Made by a program: the position numbers and the translations under genes. From Fidelibacterota bacterium (GTDB lineage Bacteria > Fidelibacterota > UBA8477 > JABMPR01), in the NCBI GenBank assembly GCA_030595455.1, contig JAUVDF010000023.1, positions 1 to 9,459 of the forward strand: DNA of 9,459 nt. The letters run 5' to 3'. This document shows, piece after piece, positions 1-6,526 of this stretch. Each line of letters opens with the position of its first letter. Position 1 is the first letter of the stretch. Below the pieces are notes generated by a model, which worked only from the letters and a program-made list of their open reading frames with translations, ran no database searches and was not told the origin of the DNA.

Positions 1-347
1 CAGAAACTAAAATGATCAGTATGTTTTATGATCTGCCCATCAACAAATTCAAAGTGGGCTCTAATCTTATTCTGGACCTTGCGCGGAGGTTTGCCAAAAT
101 CATACTTGGCTTCCCAGCGTACTTGACCGCTCTGATCATCAGCCTGCACATCGGAAAAGTCTATCTCCAGGGTGGCAGCCTGCAGGCATAACATGCTCCA
201 CATAGCGCCAATTTGCTCACCGCGAAGCTCAGGGAAAACCGGATCTGAAAATACAGCATCTTTGTGATATAGAGCAGCCATCGTAGCTCCATCCTTTTTG
301 CTAAAAGCCGTATATAGTTTGTGAATGATTTCTTCATTTGCCTGCAT
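1..347 (-). CDS. NTF2/SnoaL-like small protein, partial (C-terminus beyond left edge)
   Basis: An open frame runs from ATG at 347-345 to the left edge, giving 115 codons with no stop. The protein begins MQANEEIIHKLYTAFSKKDG, followed by an ALYHKDAVFSDPVFPELRG stretch and later an 'RWEAKYDF' strand and an 'HFEFVDGQIIKHTDHF' strand. This is the usual course of the NTF2-like/SnoaL_2 fold: an N-terminal helix counting residues 'in one body', a short helix with the first pocket residues (H28, D30, D35), then curved beta strands that end in 'G.I..h.d'. Such proteins are about 120-150 residues long, so only a short tail is missing. Family members range from steroid isomerases and polyketide cyclases to proteins of unknown function, so no substrate can be given. 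The gene faces away from the envC operon. No signal peptide is visible, which suggests a cytoplasmic protein. The fold is well supported; the function is unknown. Confidence 0.8.
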   Translation of the reverse strand, partial: MQANEEIIHKLYTAFSKKDGATMAALYHKDAVFSDPVFPELRGEQIGAMWSMLCLQAATLEIDFSDVQADDQSGQVRWEAKYDFGKPPRKVQNKIRAHFEFVDGQIIKHTDHFSF

Positions 348-529
348 ACTAAAACCCTAACTAATTATTCTGTTCTGATAACTGCCCGGAATATTGAAGT
401 AGCACATTCAAAAGCAAACAATCATTCACAATAAGCGCTAACGCAATTAAATATTCAGACGGTCTTCAGTTGTTGTCAGCCCGTTTTTGATGTATGGCTT
501 GGCGCTGTTCTCACTTACCTTGAAAGCTG
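348..529. other. Divergent intergenic region between the SnoaL-like gene and envC
   Basis: This 182-bp AT-rich gap separates two divergent starts and must hold the promoters for both directions, including that of the long plus-strand operon. I find no promoter I would defend. The best plus-strand candidate is TTGTCA at 473-478 (one mismatch to a sigma-70 -35 box), but the nearest -10-like TATGGC at 493-498 is only 14 nt away and is a poor match. No tRNA, clear terminator, long inverted repeat or extra open reading frame is visible. An in-frame TGA at 521-523 closes the envC frame just upstream of its ATG, so envC cannot start earlier. Confidence 0.5.
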
Positions 530-1711
530 ATGAAAAAATTATCCTATATACTGGCCGTAACACTCTTACTTCCACTATTTGCTTTGGCTCAAACCGAAGA
601 TTTGGATAAAAATATTAATTCTCAATCAAATAAGCTGAAAGAGATCCGTAAAGAGATCAAACGACTTAACTCAAAAATCAGCAAGTCTCAAAAAGACGAA
701 AAATACACCCTGTCCCAGATTCAACGACTTGATAAACAAATAGCCATGATTACTCAGTTGAAGCGGGAACTCCAAAGAGAACGCCAGCTTAAGGAAAGCC
801 AGATCAAGGTCATCAAAGAGACGATCTATACAACTGACGAAAAGATTAGTGTTATGAAAAAACGAGCGGCAAATCGAGCTGTTCGGGCTTACAAGCTTGG
901 GCGGAATCGAGAAATCGATCTTTTGCTTACTTCTGGTGATATTAATCAGGTGCTCCGCAGGTCAATGTACCTTTCGGCAATCCACGAGGCTGAAAAAGAA
1001 ACCCTGGGTGAGCTTCAAACAATGATTATGGAGAATAGAAGTAGCCAAAACAATCTGGCGAGACGCCTGGGCGAAGTAAAACGCAATATTCGTGAAGAGG
1101 AACAAAGCGGTCGACAAATTTCTGCAAAACAGAAAAAAAAGGCGTCCCAACTCAAGACCATCAAAAAAGACCGCAAAAGCCTGGAACAGCGGAAAAAGTC
1201 ACGACAAGCCGCTGCTAAAAAAATTCAGGGTATGATCCATGATTTGGAAAAGAAAAAACTAGAGCGTGAAGCATATGCTAGAGCTCAAGGACTGGCTGGA
1301 TACGGTGAGTTTGCGAAATTCAAAGGCAAGTTAAACTGGCCTGTTAGAGGTAAGCTTGTGAGTCGGTTTGGACCTCATAAACACGAAAAACTAGGTACCA
1401 TTACCAACAACCCCGGGATTGATATTGCAGCCCCAAAAGGGAAAGATGTTCGAGCTGTTCTGAATGGTATTGTTGTCGCTATTACCTGGATCCCTGGGTA
1501 CGGGAATACGATTATCGTAGATCATGGAGACAGTTACTATACAGTTTATGCCCACGTTGACAATATACGGGTAACTATAGATAGCGCTGTTCTTGGCAAT
1601 GAAATCATTGCTAAAGTTAGTGATACTGGTAGTCTGGATGGTGCCCGACTCCATTTTGAAGTATGGCGTGGAAAAGATAAAACCGACCCCTTAAAGTGGT
1701 TAACTCGATGA
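530..1711 (+). CDS. envC: EnvC-like murein hydrolase activator (LytM/M23 domain)
   Basis: A 393-residue exported protein. Residues 1-20 form a signal peptide (MKK, a hydrophobic core, then ALAQ). About residues 22-255 are a charged, heptad-like coiled coil very rich in K, E, R and Q. Residues about 270-391 form a LytM (peptidase M23) domain, from 'LNWPVRGKLVSRFG' to 'LHFEVWRGKDKTDPLKWL'. The active site is incomplete. The usual first zinc-ligand His of HxxxD is Asn294 (NPGID, with D298 kept), and the first His of the HxH motif is Arg373 (RLH, with H375 kept); H342 in 'VYAH' is kept. This matches the architecture of EnvC, which does not cut peptidoglycan itself but activates amidases at the division site, recruited by FtsEX through its coiled coil. 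I infer the same role in the periplasm here. The ATG is fixed by an upstream in-frame stop; its ribosome binding site is weak. The gene heads the operon, and its TGA overlaps the holB ATG. A catalytically active endopeptidase is less likely. Confidence 0.88.
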   Translation: MKKLSYILAVTLLLPLFALAQTEDLDKNINSQSNKLKEIRKEIKRLNSKISKSQKDEKYTLSQIQRLDKQIAMITQLKRELQRERQLKESQIKVIKETIYTTDEKISVMKKRAANRAVRAYKLGRNREIDLLLTSGDINQVLRRSMYLSAIHEAEKETLGELQTMIMENRSSQNNLARRLGEVKRNIREEEQSGRQISAKQKKKASQLKTIKKDRKSLEQRKKSRQAAAKKIQGMIHDLEKKKLEREAYARAQGLAGYGEFAKFKGKLNWPVRGKLVSRFGPHKHEKLGTITNNPGIDIAAPKGKDVRAVLNGIVVAITWIPGYGNTIIVDHGDSYYTVYAHVDNIRVTIDSAVLGNEIIAKVSDTGSLDGARLHFEVWRGKDKTDPLKWLTR

Positions 1712-2823
1712 ATTTATTTCAACTCATAGGCCAGGAAGAGGTTCGTCTTAAATGGGACAAGCTTATGAATTCGGGGCGCTTTGGACATGCCCATATTCTT
1801 AGTGGCAGGTCCGGGACTGGTAAAGATTCCCTCGCTTTTTATGTTGCTGCCTCCTTAAACTGTCAGTCAGAAAACAAGCCCTGTGGCGACTGTAGATCCT
1901 GTCGACAATTTCAGAACTTAGAGCATCCGGCTTTACAACTCATTTTTGCCATGCCAAGGCGATCTGCAAGCCATACCGACCCCTTTGCCGGTATCAAAGA
2001 AGGTGAGATGACCACGATTAATGCCGAGTTGGCAAAAAAGGTTCAGTGGCCCTATTATCATCTTCAGATTGATGGAGCTAATGATATACGGATTGCCGGT
2101 GTTCGCAAATTACGCAAAGATATTTATCTGGCCAACGATCCCGGTACTACTCGAGTTATAATAATCTTACGTGCCCATAAACTGAATGTAGAAGCGGCCA
2201 ATGCCCTTTTAAAAATTCTGGAAGAGCCGCCTGCTGGCAGTGTTTTTCTCCTGACAACTGAATACCCGGAAAGATTACCAGATACGATACGTTCCCGCTG
2301 TGTGACTCATCATGTTCCTGATTTGAGCTGGCAATTAATCAGAGATGACCTGGTTGCAAAAAAAGGGCTTGATCAAGTCCAGGCAGAGATTTGCGCCCGT
2401 ATTTCAATGGGTGATTTAGCAGCTGCTCACAGGTATGCTGAAGAGGACAATACTTTTTGGCTTGATCGAATTCGTAATACTCTGAATGCTCTGGCAAGAG
2501 AGGATTTTGTATCCGTTTATCAGCAGGTTCTTTTTCTGAAAGATAAAGAGCTCCAAACAGACGAATCCCGACAGCAATTTTTATCATTGTTGATTCTCTT
2601 TTTCCGAGATGTTGCCCTGAAAATCCCAGCTGGCGAAACGGCTCTGTGGGCAACCCAGGCGACTCAAGTAAATAAGCTTTTCCCGGACTGTGACAATCGG
2701 GCTGTAATCAAAGCGATCGAGCGCACAAAGGATGCTCTTGCACGTAAAGTTCATTTGCAGCTTGCGTTGACAGCCTTATTTTTTGAATTGCGTAAACACC
2801 TGCGAGGAAAAACGCAGGTATAA
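1708..2823 (+). CDS. holB: DNA polymerase III delta' subunit (clamp loader)
   Basis: A 371-residue AAA+ protein of the clamp-loader family, which helps load the sliding clamp onto primed DNA. Numbered from ATG 1708, a P-loop lies at 33-39 (GRSGTGK), followed by a four-cysteine zinc module at C52, C59, C62 and C65, the arrangement typical of delta' and DnaX. 'ANALLKILEEPP' at 164-175 and 'IRSRC' at 194-198 (sensor/SRC region) are family signatures. The strand where Walker B acids would sit reads RVIIILRAHKLN and lacks the Asp-Glu pair, so ATP hydrolysis is unlikely, as expected for delta' as opposed to DnaX. I chose ATG 1708 over GTG 1696 because it overlaps the envC stop as ATGA, has AAAGTGG about 8 nt upstream, and the protein then begins MNLFQLIGQ, a usual delta' N-terminus. 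The overlap suggests translational coupling with envC. A DnaX paralogue is the alternative, but the lost Walker B and the length argue against it. Confidence 0.92.
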   Translation: MNLFQLIGQEEVRLKWDKLMNSGRFGHAHILSGRSGTGKDSLAFYVAASLNCQSENKPCGDCRSCRQFQNLEHPALQLIFAMPRRSASHTDPFAGIKEGEMTTINAELAKKVQWPYYHLQIDGANDIRIAGVRKLRKDIYLANDPGTTRVIIILRAHKLNVEAANALLKILEEPPAGSVFLLTTEYPERLPDTIRSRCVTHHVPDLSWQLIRDDLVAKKGLDQVQAEICARISMGDLAAAHRYAEEDNTFWLDRIRNTLNALAREDFVSVYQQVLFLKDKELQTDESRQQFLSLLILFFRDVALKIPAGETALWATQATQVNKLFPDCDNRAVIKAIERTKDALARKVHLQLALTALFFELRKHLRGKTQV

Positions 2824-2837
2824 ATAAACTGAATAGA

Positions 2838-2860
2838 GCCAACACCTATATGGTCTTGGT
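2838..2860 (+). other. Imperfect hairpin in the holB-ricT gap
   Basis: CCAA-C-ACC (2839-2846) can pair with GGT-C-TTGG (2852-2859) around the loop TATAT. This gives seven Watson-Crick pairs with one C-C mismatch, plus a possible G-U pair at 2838/2860. It ends one or two bases before the AGGA ribosome binding site of ricT, so it could tune ricT translation or processing of the message. No U-run follows, so it is not an intrinsic terminator. The stem is short and could be chance. Confidence 0.3.
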
Positions 2861-2861
2861 C

Positions 2862-2865
2862 AGGA
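2862..2865 (+). promoter_or_regulatory. Ribosome binding site of ricT
   Basis: AGGA lies 10 nt before ATG 2876 and is the clearest Shine-Dalgarno-like match in the plus-strand operon. It favours this ATG over the second in-frame ATG at 2888. Confidence 0.55.
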
Positions 2866-2875
2866 TATAAATAAC

Positions 2876-3805
2876 ATGACCCATTATATGCAACATAACG
2901 CCGAGTCTTCAGGAGCAGATGGTCCAAAGCCACCTGGCTTACTCAAAATCAGCTTCAAGGGAAATCGTCGTGAAACTTATCTCAATCCCAACAATTTAAA
3001 GCTGAGTTCAGGCGAGCATGTAATCGTAGAAGCAGAACTTGGGGAAGACATTGGAATTGTGGTACCCGTTTGCAATAAAACCGAAGGCTGTAATCGCTGT
3101 CCCTCGACTGAACCAGAGTTTAACAACCGCAAAAATGGTGAATCCATACACAAGCTGTTACGGAAGGCCAGTGAAAAAGAAATAGGAACCTATCACGGTA
3201 ATCGCCGCGATGAGCCTGCTGCGTTTAATAAGGGTGCCGAATTTATTCAGAAGAATAAACTTAAGATGAAGCTGGTTGATGTGGAATATCAGCTTGATCG
3301 TCGTAAAATGACTTTTTTCTATACTGCAGAAGAACGGGTCGATTTCCGTCAATTGGTAAAGGATCTAGCCTATGTCTTTAGGACTCGGATAGAGATGCGA
3401 CAGATTGGCGTTAGGGATTATGCCAGACGCCTGGATGGTCAGGGTTCCTGTGGACAGCAACTTTGTTGCTCCCGCTTTATGGATGGCTTTGAACCGGTCA
3501 CAACCCAGTATGCTAAGGATCAAAACCTGCCCATAAATCCCAGCAAACTTAGCGGAGCCTGCGGAAAGCTCAAATGCTGTCTGCGTTTTGAATGGGACTT
3601 TTATAAACAGTCAATGCACGATTTCCCAGACACCGGTATACCCATAGAAACTGCTGACGGTATTGGTACGCTGGTCTCTAATGACATCCTAAATCGCAGG
3701 TGTACTGTCTATTACGAAGAGGCTGGGACTGAAGTATATGACTTGGACACAATTAAAAAAGCCCTGAAAAAAATGGGTTCTGAATATAAAGAGAGAAAGA
3801 ACTAA
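2876..3805 (+). CDS. ricT: RicT/YaaT-family PSP1-domain protein
   Basis: A 309-residue cytoplasmic protein of the PSP1 C-terminal domain family. The signature is the cysteine-rich core 'GQGSCGQQLCCSRF' (C192, C197, C198) and 'GACGKLKCCLRFEWDFY' (C229, C234, C235), within 'VDFRQLVKDLA..FRTRIEMRQIGVRD'. In Bacillus subtilis RicT (YaaT) joins RicA and RicF in an Fe-S-bearing complex that works with RNase Y to mature mRNAs and affects competence, biofilm and sporulation; RicT cysteines take part in cluster binding. All six core cysteines are present here. RicA, RicF and RNase Y are not in the window, so only the RicT fold and likely metal binding are secure. The protein also has C66, C72 and C75 near the N-terminus (CX5CX2C), which I do not recall as part of the family core. 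A roughly 60-residue basic N-terminal part precedes the core. holB lies upstream, as in Bacillus. metG starts 6 nt after the stop. Confidence 0.88.
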   Translation: MTHYMQHNAESSGADGPKPPGLLKISFKGNRRETYLNPNNLKLSSGEHVIVEAELGEDIGIVVPVCNKTEGCNRCPSTEPEFNNRKNGESIHKLLRKASEKEIGTYHGNRRDEPAAFNKGAEFIQKNKLKMKLVDVEYQLDRRKMTFFYTAEERVDFRQLVKDLAYVFRTRIEMRQIGVRDYARRLDGQGSCGQQLCCSRFMDGFEPVTTQYAKDQNLPINPSKLSGACGKLKCCLRFEWDFYKQSMHDFPDTGIPIETADGIGTLVSNDILNRRCTVYYEEAGTEVYDLDTIKKALKKMGSEYKERKN

Positions 3806-3811
3806 ACCCTG

Positions 3812-5689
3812 ATGTCCCGATTTTATGTAAGCACCCCTATTTACTACGTCAATGACGAACCCCATATCGGTCATGCATACACCACTATTTTAGCTGATGT
3901 GATCACGCGGTTTCACCGAGCACTGGGAGACGAAACCTATTTTTTAACAGGCACTGATGAACACGGTCAGAAAGTACAGCAGGCTGCTGAAAAACGAGGG
4001 GTTACTCCCCAACAGCATGTGGATGAATATGTAGTTCGCTTTCAAGAGAAATGGGATGCACTCAATATCCATTATGATCAATTCATTCGGACGACTCAGG
4101 AAAATCATAAATCTGTGGTAAGCCACCTGCTCCAAAAACTTTGGGATAAGGGTTTGATTTACAAAGATACTTATGAAGGCTGGTATTCAGTCGCCGAAGA
4201 GCGTTTCCTGACAGATAAAGAGTATGAAGAGGGTGAATGGCGAGACGTTAAGCAGCTTTCCGAGACCAACTACTGGTTCAAAATGTCTGCTTACCAGGAA
4301 GATTTAATTAATTACATCCATGACAATCCCGATTTTATTCAACCCTCATTTCGTAAGAATGAGGTTCTGGGGTTTCTACGTCAAGAGTTAGGTGACCTGT
4401 GTATTTCCAGGCCAAAATCCCGGCTCAACTGGGGCATCGAACTGCCTTTTGATTCTGATTATGTGACCTACGTCTGGTTTGATGCATTGACTAATTATAT
4501 CTCCGCCATTGGCTATCCCGACCAGGATGAAAACTTTAAAAAATGGTGGCCCGTCGATTATCATCTCATTGGAAAAGACATTCTCACCACCCACGCCGTT
4601 TATTGGCCAACCATGCTCATGGCGGCTGACCTTCCATTACCTAAAACTATTTTTGCCCATGGCTGGTGGTTAATGGGTGATTCCAAGATGTCAAAGTCTC
4701 TGGGGAATGTGGTTCGCCCCCTGGATCTCGCCAACAAATACGGTGTTGATGCCCTACGCTATTTTCTCATGCGAGAAATGACACCTGGTCAAGATGCCAG
4801 TTTTACACTTGAAGGTTTTATCAGTCGCTATAATTCTGACCTGGCGAATGATTTGGGCAACATGGTTAATCGTATTACCAAACTTATCGGCCGGAATTTT
4901 GACTATGTCCTGCCTGACCCAGGAGAAACGGCTCCTGAAGATGCAGATTTAATTCAACATGTAAATGGCTTGCGGCAAAAAGTGCGTGATGAGTTAGATC
5001 AAATGCGGGTGAACTATGCCATTAAGCATGTCTTTGAAGTGCTGCGCGAGATCAATCGCTATCTGGAAGAAAATGCCCCCTGGAAACTAATAAAAACTGA
5101 CAAAGAACGGGCTGGTGCAGTGCTTTATAATGCTGCCGAAGCTTTGCGTCTTAGCGCGGTTCATCTTTACCCCGTCATGCCCGATAAGATTGCTCACTTA
5201 TTGGAAGTTATGGGGAGCTCCGCTCAGGCTCGGATAGATGAAAAGGGCTGGTTTGAATGGGGACACCTCAAGCCTGGTATCAAATTAGGAAAAACTGACG
5301 GTCTTTTCCCTCGAATAGAGGTCAAAGAAACGCCAGAAGAAGAGCCGGAAAAGCTGGATTTAAAACCGGAAATCACTTTTGATGACTTTAGCAAGCTGGA
5401 TATTCGGATTGTCAAAATCATTAAGGCTGAAAAGCATCCCAATGCCGACAAACTCTTAAAACTACAGGTTGATTTTGGAACTGAACAGCGACAGGTAATC
5501 GCAGGTATCGCCGAGTTCTATGCACCTGAAGACCTTGTGGGTAAAACTGTTTCACTAGTAGCAAATTTAAAACCGGCCAAAATCAGGGGTGAAATCTCCC
5601 AGGGTATGATCCTGGCCGCTGAAGATAACACGACTGTCTCTCCACTGATTCCGCTAAAGGATGTAGAGGCTGGATCCAAAGTCCGATAG
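3812..5689 (+). CDS. metG: Methionyl-tRNA synthetase with C-terminal tRNA-binding domain
   Basis: A 625-residue class I aminoacyl-tRNA synthetase that charges tRNA-Met in the cytoplasm. The HIGH motif is at 18-21 (PHIGHAYT) and KMSKS at 292-296 (KMSKSLGN). 'FLTGTDEHGQK' and 'YVWFDALTNYI' are typical catalytic-domain segments. The helical anticodon-binding domain follows at about 340-510, including 'ENAPWKLIKTD'. The last 110 or so residues ('FSKLDIRIVKIIKAEKHPNADKLLKLQVDFG') form a Trbp111-like OB-fold that binds tRNA and usually mediates dimerisation. In the insertion where many MetRS carry zinc-binding cysteines, this protein reads 'YEGWYSVAEERFLTDKEYEEG' and has none, so it belongs to the zinc-free type. 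Start ATG 3812 gives the expected MSRFYVSTPIYYVN N-terminus. The gene is 6 nt after ricT and 12 nt before tatD, consistent with cotranscription. Confidence 0.97.
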   Translation: MSRFYVSTPIYYVNDEPHIGHAYTTILADVITRFHRALGDETYFLTGTDEHGQKVQQAAEKRGVTPQQHVDEYVVRFQEKWDALNIHYDQFIRTTQENHKSVVSHLLQKLWDKGLIYKDTYEGWYSVAEERFLTDKEYEEGEWRDVKQLSETNYWFKMSAYQEDLINYIHDNPDFIQPSFRKNEVLGFLRQELGDLCISRPKSRLNWGIELPFDSDYVTYVWFDALTNYISAIGYPDQDENFKKWWPVDYHLIGKDILTTHAVYWPTMLMAADLPLPKTIFAHGWWLMGDSKMSKSLGNVVRPLDLANKYGVDALRYFLMREMTPGQDASFTLEGFISRYNSDLANDLGNMVNRITKLIGRNFDYVLPDPGETAPEDADLIQHVNGLRQKVRDELDQMRVNYAIKHVFEVLREINRYLEENAPWKLIKTDKERAGAVLYNAAEALRLSAVHLYPVMPDKIAHLLEVMGSSAQARIDEKGWFEWGHLKPGIKLGKTDGLFPRIEVKETPEEEPEKLDLKPEITFDDFSKLDIRIVKIIKAEKHPNADKLLKLQVDFGTEQRQVIAGIAEFYAPEDLVGKTVSLVANLKPAKIRGEISQGMILAAEDNTTVSPLIPLKDVEAGSKVR

Positions 5690-5701
5690 AGCTGTCTGGA
5701 C

Positions 5702-6466
5702 ATGATAGACACCCATTGCCATTTAAATATTGAGCCGCTTCTTGGAAATGCTGACGAAGTAATCGAATCAGCACTGGAACAGGGTGTGGAAAAAATGGTG
5801 GTCATTGGTATCGATATTCCATCTTCAGAAACTGCCGTTCAGCTGGCCGAGAAATATCCGCAGGTTTTTGCTGCAGTTGGTATTCACCCTAATGATTGTG
5901 CAAAAGCTCCAGACAATTGGGAAAACCATATTGTGGACATGCTTGAGCATCCACAAGTTCTGGCTGTTGGTGAAACCGGACTGGATTATTACTGGGATGA
6001 TGCCCCCCCTGATCTTCAAAAAATATTCTTTCGTGACCACCTGGATTTGGCTTTAGCAACTGGAAAACCGGCCATCATCCATAATCGCGAAGCCAATCAG
6101 GATGTTCTACAGCAGGTGCTGGAGCATGGCAATACGCAAGGAGTGTTTCATTGCTGGCCAGCAGGTTGGGATATAGCCAAACCGCTATTGGATAAGGGTT
6201 ATCATATCTCATTCACTGGAACTGTTACCTTTAAAAACAACCTTTCCGTTCAAGATGTTGCAGCCCGCATGCCACTGGAGCGTCTCATGCTGGAGACTGA
6301 CAGTCCCTTTTTAACTCCAGCCCCTCACCGCGGTAAGCGCCCTAACGAACCAAAGTACTTACCCCATATTGCTGAAAAGATTGCTGAACTAAGAGGAATT
6401 TCGATTGAAGAAATCTCTGATAAAACCACCCAGAATGCAGAATTGTTCTTCAATATTGATTTGTAG
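5702..6466 (+). CDS. tatD: TatD-family metal-dependent hydrolase (DNase)
   Basis: A 254-residue TIM-barrel hydrolase of the TatD family, close to the usual 255-265 residues. Metal-binding residues are visible in order: H5 and H7 (MIDTHCHL), E91 (GETGLDYYWD), H127 (AIIHNRE), H150 (VFHCW) and D200 (ETDSPFLTP). 'VGIHPND' at 60-65 is another hallmark. Characterised members are divalent-metal-dependent DNases or 3'-5' exonucleases implicated in DNA repair; the physiological substrate here is unknown. The common FHCFSG motif is FHCWPAG here, a modest change. Start ATG 5702 lies 12 nt after metG and the N-terminus is canonical. The C-terminus is unusual at the DNA level: the last codons and the TAG stop lie inside a perfect 40-bp palindrome. 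The same gene neighbours metS in Bacillus subtilis (yabD). Confidence 0.93.
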   Translation: MIDTHCHLNIEPLLGNADEVIESALEQGVEKMVVIGIDIPSSETAVQLAEKYPQVFAAVGIHPNDCAKAPDNWENHIVDMLEHPQVLAVGETGLDYYWDDAPPDLQKIFFRDHLDLALATGKPAIIHNREANQDVLQQVLEHGNTQGVFHCWPAGWDIAKPLLDKGYHISFTGTVTFKNNLSVQDVAARMPLERLMLETDSPFLTPAPHRGKRPNEPKYLPHIAEKIAELRGISIEEISDKTTQNAELFFNIDL

Positions 6467-6496
6467 AGACACAATGCATTGTGTCTCTACAAATCA
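6457..6496. repeat. Perfect 40-bp palindrome at the tatD/rsmA junction
   Basis: Two 20-bp arms, 6457-6476 and 6477-6496, are exact reverse complements with no spacer, centred on ATGCAT. The left arm includes TTGTAGAGACACAATG. Pairing stops immediately outside (T6456 against T6497). In RNA it would form a long hairpin between the tatD and rsmA coding regions. It has no U-tract, so it is not a standard intrinsic terminator. The form (GTAGAGAC...GTCTCTAC around a central ATGCAT) resembles short dispersed palindromes found in many copies in some bacterial genomes, i.e. REP-like or MITE-like elements; that likeness is from memory. It contains the tatD TAG stop (6464-6466). No second copy is present in this window. 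Confidence 0.85.
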
Positions 6497-6526
6497 TGCC
6501 AACCCCTCACCAATGGTTACCCCAAT

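Noticed and set aside
473..498. Sigma-70-like promoter for the envC operon (TTGTCA and TATGGC)
   Set aside because: The spacing is 14 nt and the -10 match is poor, so I cannot support it as a feature.
5784..6056. 90-codon plus-strand frame inside tatD
   Set aside because: It is out of frame with conserved TatD motifs and has low-complexity hydrophobic content without family features.
6479..6526. TTG at 6479 as the start of rsmA
   Set aside because: It would put the start codon inside the palindrome and add 16 residues that match no family feature; ATG 6527 gives the normal RsmA N-terminus.
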